In this document: positions 12,927 through 24,100 of the stretch, piece after piece | Layout of the letters: every line of letters begins with the position of its first letter | How positions within the stretch are numbered: position 1 is the stretch's first letter | Origin: Branchiostoma belcheri | Lineage: Eukaryota; Chordata; Leptocardii; Amphioxiformes; Branchiostomatidae | Reading direction: 5' to 3' | DNA length: 64,000 nt | Assembly (NCBI RefSeq): GCF_001625305.1 | Contig: NW_017804076.1 | Coordinates: 874,030 to 938,029, forward strand | The notes under the pieces: generated by a model | The model's input: only the letters and a program-made list of their open reading frames with translations | The model's database searches: none | Told to the model about the DNA's origin: nothing | Position numbers and translations under genes: made by a program

Positions 12927-13656
12927 TAAGGCCGACTTTAGACTGACGACGGTATACGATCGCACGACAATCGTTGTGGGCGACGGCTGGCTTTAGACAC
13001 ATGACCAGAAAGTGTGGCGGACACCCGCAGCGCAGGATGGCACGCCGCGCGCCAATTCAAAATGGCGAGAGAACCCCTTTTTTCGGCATGCTGCAGCAGA
13101 TTGTTTTTATTCTGCTTTTAACTCGTTGTCCTGTGGATGCGACGCCGAGTTTGTGCCCAGCAAAGAAGGGGTATGAGGCACATGTACCGAGCGGGGAAAT
13201 ACTCCGGGTTTGAACCCGGCGGTCGGTGCTGCCGTCGGCCTGGCTATATTGGCCGGGAAATGTGGATCGGTTTGTACTGGAGAAGTAGCGATTGGTGGCA
13301 GGGGATTGTACTAGACACGTATGACGATATAAAGTCTTTGGTTTGACGACATTTAATGATACAGGCGATGTGCTAGGACATGAAATAACGCTTGCAGGCT
13401 TATTTGCATAAGGCCAATGACCCCCCACTTCCTTCGCCGGCGACGGTTCACTTTAGACGGTAGAAAATCCTCCTCGGACCCCCCGCTGAAGGATCGCACG
13501 ATAGGGTCCGAGGTGGTAGTGACGACGATTCGAGGATTACCGTCGTGCGACTATTTTGATCGTCTTTAGACGGTGGTAAAATACCGTCGCCGGCAACATC
13601 TTGACGATAAACATTCGTACGACTATCGAACCGTCGTCAGTCTAAAGTCGGCCTAA
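12927..13656 (+). mobile_element. Harbinger-like element, 724 bp, TAA target duplication
   Basis: Inverted ends begin GGCCGACTTTAGACTGACGA (12930) and end with the complement at 13653, with TAA on both sides. The interior is CpG-rich, unlike the flanks. A plus-strand remnant around 13250-13345 reads WRSSDWWQGIVLDTYDD, resembling the conserved FWVSDWW...F-type segment near the N-terminus of Harbinger nuclease transposases. The catalytic part is absent, so this is an internally deleted copy. Further internal repeats of 'ctttagacggt' lie near 13450 and 13565. Confidence 0.7.
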
Positions 13657-15209
13657 GTGAAACAAACAATTTGTGTCAAACTTCAAAGGAATGGAATATC
13701 TTCTCTGACACATGTAAACCACAACTAGCATTGTTATCAACTAATCATGTAACGTTACATTGAAACACTTACGGTAACAAACAGTGTCAGTCGCTTAGTA
13801 GCACTCAGAATATCTTCTCCATAATTATTTTTTTCTTGACAACAACTTGAAAAATGTCTTTTTCAGAGGGATACATCATATGGACAAGAAACTTTCTTGT
13901 AAGGGCAATTTGTAACAAAGTTGCTAACTCAAGAAAAACAACATGACATCATTGTTACCTCCGGGTAGGGATGTACATCCCGAGCGCGGAGGTTTTGTGA
14001 GGGAAGACGAAAATTGCGTTCGCACCCGTTTCTCGCGTTTGGGTGGACGGATATGTCTGGGAGTTGGTATACGTTTTGCTGTTGGGCTGTAGATGGTGCA
14101 CGTTGTTTTGGTTTTTTAGTATGTGTGTTTTAGTGCGTCAAAATGATGCGTTTAGACCGCCGATGGACACCCCTTTCAGTGTGAAAGTGGACCTCAGCTT
14201 TTGACCTTTGCATGTATAAGGACGATTGAGGTCGCGACCACTGATCTGACCTTTCACACAGAGGGGTGTCAGCATTGTCGCACTGATATCTAAACAAACA
14301 CATGGCGGCACGACCTGAATATATCACCGCCACTTGTGCTAACCGTGGCAAATATGTCGCTGTTCTTAGCTGCCTGCCGCGGTTTGGCGCCGCCATACCT
14401 TCGTGAGACCGCGCTGAGCGGGCAGGGGGGTTGACCTATTCTCAACGCTGTAGCATGTCCGTATAGATTTAGTTTGCTTAGATTTTACTTAAGTTAAGAG
14501 AAAATCTCGGAAAAGTGCTTGATTTTCGTCCAAAACTTGGCACGCCGTGGCTAGCTCACCCTGCACGGCCGCCGGAAAGTAAAGCTATACGGACACGCCC
14601 CACATGTGACAGAATCGTGACCTGACTCCAAATATGGCATGGCACGAACTAATCCCGAGAATTAATGTCACAAAAACAGGGTATATGGTTGGCTGACGGC
14701 CCTCCGAACTTTGCCGAACCGAAAATGTATCCAGAATGAGGTGTCAATCACCCAGCCTGACCTGGCAGCGTGCGCCCCCCGGGAGGTTCCAGATGCGGTG
14801 CGTGGCCGGCCGGCCGGAACAACAACAAGCTGCAGAGCTAGAAACTACGTTTTGAACAAGGGAAAACAGATAAACTAGACAGAGGGAAGGCCATACTAGC
14901 TGCATCGAAGCTGGCAAATATTGTTATAAGCATTGTAGGCTATTAATATATGCCATATTAGTTGAGCAAGGCTTCCGACAGCTCGTTAACGGCTTGTTTA
15001 CTGATAATGTGAGTGACCCCGGATCGCCTGATCAGGCATTGTGTTGCGGAAAAAAATCGACATTCTATTAGGACTACAGCAGTGATTATCGATCCTTCTG
15101 TTTTCTTTATTGATATTTTTATTTGTCTTGTATACATATTATCATATGCTAACATTTTACCGGTAAATGTAGATTATAACCTTTCCTTCCCACGTAAATC
15201 AGTGCTTAC
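13657..15209. other. CpG-rich intergenic zone
   Basis: From about 13960 to 15480 CpG density is clearly higher than around it, as in a promoter island or GC-rich transposon. It includes a small inverted repeat (TGTCCGTATAG near 14456 against CTATACGGACA near 14586), and 'cgaactttgccgaac' near 14706 recurs inverted near 15505. No coding frame is supported. Confidence 0.4.
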
Positions 15210-15218
15210 CTCTCCCAT
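15210..15218 (-). CDS. Possible first coding exon fragment (M-G-E), very short
   Basis: On the minus strand, AACATGGGAGAG is followed directly by a consensus GTAAGC donor, inside the CpG-rich zone. This could be a first exon encoding only three residues, with 5' leader in 15219-15480, feeding the minus-strand exon candidates to the left. The longer open frame upstream has no ATG, so it is not called. Weak evidence. Confidence 0.2.
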
Positions 15219-15419
15219 GTTGGTATCATCCAAGTAGCGTTTTCCTCGGCGTTTTCGCTGGATCTTTCTGGAATATCGACCGATGAATTTCTTTGAAAGA
15301 GTACATTTCCACGCGTACGTGTCACAGAACACTCTCTCTTGTTTTGAAATGTGGTATTTGGGGCGCGATGTGATTTCTAGGTTGTCTTTGAACCCGAGAA
15401 AGTACTGGGGTCCATGCAA

Positions 15420-16584
15420 GATTTATGACCTGCGGTCCGCGCGGCAGGCGGTGTAACTAATCTCCGGGCACAGAGGAGAGGCCTCTTGTGAATAGATTAG
15501 CGTTCGGCAAAGTTCGGCCAGCCGTTCCACATGAGTGAAATCCTGGCTTAGGCGGCACCTTAAAAAATCTAAAAATACTGCCTCTCTATCACAGTAGAAA
15601 TGTATAACAGCAAAGGTTTGTATAAACCTGTCTGTCTATAAGCAGGGCTAGAATATCATTTCGGAAAATAGCTGCACTGGGGTGCACCGTATCAAATAAT
15701 CTAAATCGACAAGGGTTTTATTACTTTTCTGGCACTTAGATGTCAAGAATATGCTGTATACCAGTACAAATTTAATATCTTTACATATGTAAACCTACAA
15801 AAATATTTGGGTGCACTGTAACAGAAAAAAATTGGGTGCACAGCTCCAAATTTGGGTGCACATGCACCCGAGCCCAAATAAGCTTGGTTCCATTTCTGCC
15901 CAAAAGGTATGTTTATTGTTCCGTTGATGGAGTCTTTACAATCCCGACGTTTGGCAGGATCAGGTNNNNNNNNNNNNNNNNNNNNAAAACCTTGCTGATA
16001 AGATTGCGATTTGTTTTCGAAAATATTATTTTGTCTCGTGTTTGTAAACGTTCGCTCAAAATGAGGTTCTAAGTTTTAACCGTAACATGAAAGATATGAA
16101 CACGCTTCTGTGCATGTTTTGATGGGGTTTTTTTACGTGATTTGAACTAGTGTGGGATAAGTGGGGAGGGGATGGCAGCCGCGGGGGGAAGCGTAGCGGC
16201 TTGATACATTTTCGAGAGCAAGTTCCGTTCCGCGCACTGGAGTTGATCGCTGGTCGCTGAGGGTCGGGCAGCCAGATTCGCCACGGGATGCCCCTGTCCT
16301 TTCTATTTTTGGGCTCCAGTCGGCTAGGGGGGATTAGTGATTTCACAGATCATTTAGCCAATTACAAACATTTCGAAACTTTTCGAAAAACTAAAACTGA
16401 AACTGTTTTTTTATTCACATTGATTGGCAGCCAATATTCATTGCTTGGCTGAATTGCACAAGTGATTACATGTTAAAATAGCTTGAAAAGAGATACACAT
16501 TAAAAAGCACAACATTGACGATTAAAATTAAATAGATTTAAAATTTTGTAGCTCAGGTCCATTAAAACAGAGGCGGACTATTTA
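15420..16584. other. Intergenic stretch with a 20-base N gap
   Basis: Contains N at 15966-15985. Three nearby 'gggtgca(c)' units at 15810-15870 look like a small local repeat. No gene is supported. Confidence 0.4.
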
Positions 16585-17285
16585 CAAATCTTGATTGCTG
16601 AGGCTTATTGCCTGAAACAGAAAAGGTTTCCTCAGTCTTTCAGTTCTGAACTTCGGAACGGAGATGTGGTTTCCATTTCTCAGCGACCGCCGTGTGCTCT
16701 GGTGTCTGTCGCAGGGCATCAAAGAATGCAAAGTGTGGCTGACACGCCGCATTTGCTTGAGCAGAGTTTTTGCTGCAGTTTCCCGTCTGTACCTGGAGGG
16801 TGGAGAAGGGGGTTGTTTGAGTACTGTTGCCGTAGGATTCTCGCCGCCCTTCTCTGTACAGCCTCAAGAGTGTTGTTCTGTTTTGTGTTACAGCCCACGT
16901 ACACGACATTTGCATACTCTAACACAGGTCGTATCAGAGTCGTATACACAGTTTCCAGGTCCTCTGGTGGCATCCCGCCCTTCTTGAGCATGCGGAGAAA
17001 GTGAAGACGGGTTGAGCCTTTCTTTGCCATGTGTAAGATTTGGCTGTCCCACCCAAGGCTGCGGTGACGTTTGAAGCCCAGATACGTGGCACATTCAACA
17101 ACCGGGACTTCTTTGCCTCCAAGTGTGAGGGGAGGTGGAACAGGTGGATTTTTTGAAAAGCACAGTCTCAACTCATAGGACTTATCCCCGTTCATAATCA
17201 TATTGTTCTTGTTCGCACAGGTGTCAAGTTGCGTAGCTTCCTCTTGCATAGTTGTGTCACGTGGTATTCGCGTGAACACACACAC
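16585..17285 (-). pseudogene. LINE reverse-transcriptase C-terminal relic (CR1/L2-like)
   Basis: Minus-strand frame 17285-16719 (no canonical start needed) encodes the region after the RT palm of a non-LTR retrotransposon: a GKEVPVVECATYLGF segment, then HMAKKGSTRLHFLRMLKKGG, then TTLIRPVLEYANVVY and an EAVQRRAARIL helix. After a frameshift near 16750 the usual tail follows in another frame (SLRNGNHISVPKFRTERLRK, then FLFQAI). The catalytic palm and the endonuclease are missing, so the copy is 5'-truncated as well as frameshifted. Clade assignment (CR1/L2 group) is by motif memory only. Confidence 0.75.
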
Positions 17286-17289
17286 ACCC

Positions 17290-20200
17290 AGACACCATTC
17301 ACTAATTTAAAGAACAGTCCCAACATGCACCCAACATTCTGCAACATACATTACAATACCCGGAGGTACAAAATCTACGATTTTCCTTGTTTAGTTATTG
17401 ACCAAACTTGTTGACAATGACACAACTAAGTACACACAGGGTACATACAACTACCAACCGTAATTGTCGTCGAAACTAACGCTACCTTAAAATAGACGCA
17501 TGACATCACCTGTGCAGGGCAGGTGTGTAAATACCAGGTGAAAAACATTCTTACCTTCCTAACATTTTGCTGACTTGACCTTTGTCACCCATAACATAAC
17601 CTCGATTACCTGATTCACATAACAACCTGATGTGGTAATAATATATTATCCAAACACAGTTACCTGTCCAATAGCAATTTATCTCTTCACCTGTTTAGTG
17701 GGAAGGTTAGGCTCTAGGGGGTGATTACCTGTATGACATGATCTCATTGTTGTTTGATAACATCTTTCCAACATGGCGAGGGTACCTCACCTGACAAAAA
17801 TGTAGGGAAGCAATTATGTGGAATGTTTTGTGTTTTCCAAGGAAGTTTGTTGTTTTGCTTACACTGTGCATGCATTTCAACAATGTGAAACTTACACAAT
17901 ATGCATCCAATAATTTCCTTTTTTCCTTACAGGTATAGGAAATTCTGAATGATTCAAACTACATGTTAAGTTTGTAACCCAGAAATTCGGCAGAATGGCT
18001 TGATGGCATATGTATCTAATACTAATAGGACAGCAAAAGTGATTACCTTTTTTTCGTGATATAAAATCTATCTCTGTCAACTACTTCTAACTGGAAGTGT
18101 GACTTCGAATACTACATGTAGTATAATATTCTAGGATTTTATAAGGTATTGAGTACAGACAATCACATGACAAGTTTGATGCTCCCTGTTGTGAATGAGA
18201 GAATCTGACTTGTATAATGATAGTGCATCAGTATACAAGTAACCAACAAATGCAAATATTTTCTTAGCACACAGCTTATGCCTCTGTAACGATAGCAGCG
18301 ACTATCAGAGTTTATGTAAGCTATTCGCAGAAAGAGTCCCAGGGTACACAACTCGTAAAATCATTCTGGAAACAAAAGATTGCAATGAACATAATAAAAG
18401 TTGATGTCGTCAACATAACAATTACAATCATTATGATTGTCTGTAGTCTGTTTTATTTCCTTTTTCACACCTCTATTCAACAGGCGCCCTGTTTAGCATT
18501 CTTTTTTGCTACATTGTTGGAATGCTTCTAAATCCACCATGAAAACTATGTCGCATGTAATTGACCCCAAAAAGAGGAAAGGGGGGCATTCTCATTCAAA
18601 AACTGTGCAAGAAATGCGACACCCTTGCCCCCCCCCCCTCCGTGAAAAGTTGCAAGTCCAGTTTTCAACTAGTCTCTCTTTGTCTGAAAGAATTTTTACT
18701 ACAAATTTCGCAACAAAACCACAATGCCGACACTCGTAAGTTCTTAATCACAAAAACTGATAAGGAAAACACAACTCTGTGCGGAGAAAATTTGAACTAG
18801 GCGCGAGACAAAGCAGTGTTGACATAGCGTATCGACCGAAAAACGGTGGGACTTGAAGTTCAGTAACGGCCAGCCCGCGATCCTGGGCGGACAAATTCAC
18901 TCCGACGAGCGGCTACAGCTAGACCTAGTCCACGAGAAGTCGGTAGGTCAAAGAGGCAGGGATACCACACAAGGAACTTTGCCTGGAGGCATGGATAGTT
19001 TCTCACGCACGCCAAGAAAGAACGTTAATTATACCAAGCGTACCACAACAAAACAGCCTGCAAAAGGGGTGTCACACTATCGAAAGCGGGAAGAAGCCAC
19101 TAGATTCGGGAGAAACCTTCAAAATATAGGATATTTTTTGTTGAATCTAAGCTATTAATCTATCTATATAAAAATTATATTTCCTTCTTCCGGCGGAAAG
19201 ACAATCCATGGTCAAGAACAAGACAAAAGTTGAGCTGGACAAAAACCGGAAGAGCCCGAGCTTCATTCAAACCAGCGTGCCGACACTTTTTTCCCACGCT
19301 GTGGCTTAACTAGGCGAATTCTGTAGAAAATTCTGTACTCACAGGCTTCAAGACTTCCATGTTGCTGTCTCTGGATGGCAGGGAATTGGTCTAACTCCAC
19401 ACCATCGCCTTACAAGTCCGATGAGTAAGTTGTGGTCTGAGTCTGCCTGGGAAAAAGCCCACAAGTTGACTCACAGCTGCATATGCAAATAAGCAAAAAA
19501 TGACATCATAGGTCATAGGGCAACATTGACGGGTGTCCTCGTTACCATGACAACGCCTTAGTACTCGCAAATGTTCAAATATCGTCCAGTTTCTGGATGT
19601 AAGAATAATATTTTGAGGTATATTAAATGATAAGGCGATGGTACGTGTAGCGAATGAAGTAAAACAGTTCAGTGTTTTTGAAATCCGCGCTTGAACAGAT
19701 GTAGGAAATTGACTCCATGCCCATATTTGGAAGTGGGCCCGGGAAGTGACGCTCACCTCACACTGTACGCGTGGGTGAAGTCATCGGAGCTCGGAGCCTA
19801 TTCTTGGAATATTTGGCCAACTGCCCAAACAAATTATGCTGATTACATGGCTTTCTTAGTGGTTAAGGGCAGTAAACAACGCGAAGGAATTGTTTGCGGA
19901 ATTATTCATCGCGTTTCAAAACACGAGTAGCTCGCTAGCGCAGTGAGCTACAGGTGGTAGTTAAAAGTTGCACCGCAGACAGAATACATTATATTTCCAT
20001 GACTCAGACTTAAATAAATGTACAGGACAACTTTTGCATTTCATCACATAATCTTTTGTGGCAAATAAAAATTGCATGGCCATGAACTTTTTTATGTAAA
20101 ACAAAAGAGTTAACAAGCTACAAACGCTGATCAACTGACTAGGAACGTTAATCATTTATATGGCACATATAAATTAAGCGTTTGAGATGCAATACCTACT

Positions 20201-20869
20201 GATTATTGTACAGATCTTATTCTGATTTAGATCCTACAGTCGAGCAGAATTAAATTAGCCTAGTATTACAGACTCAATATAAGCTTTACTGCAAGCTTTA
20301 TATATATATACATAGTACACATGAGTGGGTTTATTCCGACTCCAATGACTATATCGTTCCTGCTTTGCTGTCCCCAGGTAGAAGTCAACAGTTATGGATC
20401 CTCTAAAGGGAACAGACGGATAGTTAAACTTGACGGAGACGCCAAATTTGATTTCTGGTGTCCCCGTTATTGCATTAGGGAGGGCAATACAGACAAATCA
20501 GGCTGACAAAAACGTGCAATTTTACTGATTAATTGCGCACAATGTAATCTTTGATTCATTACAGCATGTAGCGTTATATTGCCATGTTTTCCTTTTGGTA
20601 TTATCGATAACAGCACAAGAAATTGAACAAAAATCCCTTAAATATCTCTGTCATGGAAGTGTACTGTACTTATCACGACGCAATCTACAGAATGCACAGA
20701 TTTCATGATGGATCAAAAGCCCCGACTAGCGGCTAAAATGTATTATTGCAGGAAGTAGTGGCATGCTTGTTGCAATAACATGGTAAACCGCCAGTCGTCC
20801 TCACTGTCACGCGATGTAGGCCACGTGTTCTGGGGAACCCGGAAGTATCAGCTGGAGTGGTGTGTGGAA
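17290..20869. other. Gene-poor stretch upstream of PDIA4
   Basis: No supported exon. A plus-strand frame around 18800-19157 (contains KFSNGQPAILGGQIHSDERL) looks somewhat protein-like and lies in GC-richer DNA, but lacks an ATG and recognisable homology, so it is only noted. A minus-strand frame at 19391-19756 is likewise unsupported. A TATATATA tract sits near 20300. Confidence 0.4.
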
Positions 20870-20888
20870 CATGGCAACCTGTGATTGG
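20870..20888 (-). promoter_or_regulatory. ERSE-like ER-stress element upstream of PDIA4
   Basis: Read on the minus strand the site is CCAAT-N9-CCATG. The ER stress response element is CCAAT-N9-CCACG (NF-Y plus ATF6/XBP1), so this has exact spacing and one mismatch. It lies about 240 bases upstream of the PDIA4 start codon, where such elements sit in vertebrate ER chaperone genes. A separate CCACGTG is at 20821-20827. Confidence 0.45.
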
Positions 20889-21130
20889 TCAGAACTTTTA
20901 ACTTTTCTGATTCTTTAAAATCAATCCGCAAATGCCACATTCTGCTATAAATTTCAAACAACTGGCGCGAAAATATTCTAAGTTATAAGTTATCACCTAA
21001 ACATCCATATTGTAATGCATGAAATATAATATACTTGAGCTTATTAAATGCATTGTTTGGAACTATTTTTAGTCAGCGCATGAGGTACAGGCGATTAGGA
21101 TGAGTGATCCGGATTAGGGTACCCTCCAAG

Positions 21131-24100
21131 ATGGCGGTAACGTTCAAGTTTTCCCGTGTCTTCGTCGTGATTTTTGCCTTGTTACTCCTGAACGGGGTAC
21201 ATGTCAGAGCAGACGACGAGGCAGAAGGTAGGAAATATTATTCAGAGTAATTCTGACGAATTTCATTGAAAACCGCACTTGCAGTCAGTAGAATGAGCTC
21301 GAAAACCATGTTGACTAGTGTAACATGCTTTGCAGTGCAGTCAGAACCAAGGACAGAACGAAAATGATTTGGAAATTAAATATTAATATCTTGCAGTAGG
21401 ATTTGTATTCGTACATTTTTGGAAACTATAGTTTATGATTTTCAAAATATGTTCATAATATAAAAAAATCTTCACAAGGAAGGGTGAAACTGATATGAGA
21501 CTTTTAACTTAATTAGGGGGAGGGGCAACAACTGTATAATTTTACATTTTTCGTTAACGTTATAACACTGAGCATACATAATTACTGATACATTTTTCAA
21601 AGCTTTCATGTAGATATATTAAAAGAAGAAAGTGTTGTTTGAGGTGATCAGTTAGAGCATGTGGATACTCGGATTGACTTACACAAAACAAACCACAACT
21701 TGTATGTGTGAGCTGGACCAATCAGAACGCTCCATGTAACCACTTTTGAAAGACCCTAGGGGAGTTACATGCTCTGAGTCCCTGTTCAGGATACTGAATG
21801 GCATTGATCTTAAATCTGCTTATAATAATTCCTTTACCTAACCATTATCAATATTTGATTGTTGAAAATGTCTTGGGAATATAAAAACTTCTAATGGAAA
21901 ATTTACGACGCATATCAATATTTACAATACAGCCAGCGTTTGAAATACTTTTTTTCTCAGGTTGCCCACTAGGCAACCTTCTAGTAAGTCAAAAGCTAAG
22001 TTGCCCACAATATTTTAGGTTGTCGTCAATACTAGCTGTTTATTTTAGAAGGAAAGCTTTTAAGCCAGGCCACCTGTAAAGATATAGCTCATATGCTGGC
22101 CGAGGCAAGACACAGTTTATTCCAGAAGCAGTAACTTTCATATTTCTTAAGTACCTTATTTAAATGTGATTAAACCAGCTTTCTTAAATGATGGACAAAC
22201 TTGGGTTGATACATTGTGTAGTGTTGACACTGATGTCTTGACAAACTTTCAAACTTTAAACTTCATCTTTCAAACTTTATTGTTGTACAATCAACTTTGT
22301 AGTCATCAAGACTAGATTGCACTGATTTTACAGTTCATTTTCAAAGAAGAATTACATTAGTTACTATTCTATGGAGTGTAACTGTTAATCTCCTAATGGT
22401 ATGAAATAGAAGAAGCACATTTTTATCTTATACTACAGTAACAGTAAATTACTATAACTACTGCACTCCCCCTTACAGAAGAGAAGACTGATGCTGAAGT
22501 ACCAGAGGAGACAGAACAGGAGGCTGTGGAGTATGATGGAGAAGAGGTGGATGGTGAGGATGATGATGATGATGATGTGGATGTAGAAGAAGACAACGGG
22601 GTTCTGGTTCTGACAGATGAAAACTTTGACGACGTTGTGTCTGACAAGGACATCATCTTGGTGGAATTCTATGCACCCTGGTAAATGCATCTTCATTTAA
22701 TTAGTCTACCTTATTTTTATCTTAGCTTCAAAATAGCAAAATGCTTATCATATTACAGATTTCAAGTTTTGAATATTTCAGAGGGATCCAAAATGCCATG
22801 CAGCCGCCTTCAACCAACTGAAGATTCTGATACCAATGGGCACATAAATGTACTGAAAAAAATCTGTATTAGTTCGTTATTTGCTCAGAAATGGCTCTAA
22901 AATACACCAGAGAGCCTTTCAATTTTTAAAATTTCCTGGGGGAGGCCAGACCCCCCAACAACAGGGGGGTTCCCCCCTCTTGTGCTCTCCCCCGTGCTGC
23001 GCTTACAGCCACGTCAGGTGGTGCGTCGCCCCCGTTCACAAATTTCTGGATTTGCCAATGTTACTACAAGTACTACCAAGTTTGTATCAATGGCTGATCA
23101 CTAATGTTATTCCCTAGGTGTGGCCACTGTAAGAGCCTGGCCCCTGAGTATGAGAAGGCAGCTAAGACCCTGAAGGCAGCTGACCCTCCTGTGCCGCTGG
23201 CTAAGGTAGATGCTACAGTCCACACAAGGCTGGGCAGCAGGTTCTCTATCCAAGGTTACCCCACACTTAAGATCTTCAGGAAGGGAGAGCCATACGACTA
23301 CGATGGGCCCAGACAAGAGGACGGTGAGTCTCATTTTTGTGCCAATATACAAGTTAAAACAATTTTTTCTTTTTTTTATTTCTTAAACAACCTGGGTGCC
23401 ATCCACTTTGTATTAGGGCTACTTGCACTTGCTAACCCGGGTCTCAAAATGAATGTCACTCAGGCTAATTTTTTTCTCTCAATTAGTTCCAAAACATTTT
23501 TTTCTGTTTGAATCAATTTTGGGTCCACATTCATTCTAACCATATTTAACAGAAAATGGATATAAAATGACTTAGGCCTGTTTCCATCTTAACAGGATCT
23601 TAGTTATATTGAAGCCTTTACTTGTTTACTTCCTAACTACTTGGTTTCATAAAAAAAAACCATAACTTAAAAAAAATTAAGCTAAAAAGTATCTATGTAC
23701 CTAAAGAACTTACAGTTCATTCATGGTCAACTTTTTGTTTAGGGGAATTAAAAGCAGTTTAAAAACTTCAGTGACAGTAGTGTCATATGATGTTACTTAT
23801 TGAGTACTATACTGTACCCAGGTATTGTGAACTACATGAAAGAGCAGTCTGACCCTAACTGGGAGCCTCCACCTGAAGCTGTGGTCACCCTGACGGAGGA
23901 TAACTTTGATGAGTTTGTTAACGACAATGCCATCACTCTGGTGGAGTTCTATGCACCATGGTGAGTACAACAGGAGGTTCAACCTAACTCTATCTTCTGT
24001 CAGGCATCCTATGTTCGGTAAATATACATCAAAGTACATGTATCAATTGATTTCTTTGTATTCTTTTATGACAGTGGTGACATATTTGTTTATGCTTTGA

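Noticed and set aside
15219..15419. 81-codon minus-strand frame in the CpG-rich zone as a gene
   Set aside because: It starts at TTG with a TAA just upstream; the only useful ATG is three codons before the GTAAGC donor, so only a tiny possible first exon was kept.
16591..17004. Plus-strand frame of 137 codons
   Set aside because: It is antisense to the LINE reverse-transcriptase tail, which has clear motifs on the minus strand.
18800..19160. Plus-strand frame with protein-like composition
   Set aside because: No ATG, no splice support and no recognisable family.
19391..19756. 121-codon minus-strand frame
   Set aside because: No homology, no splice partner; likely chance.
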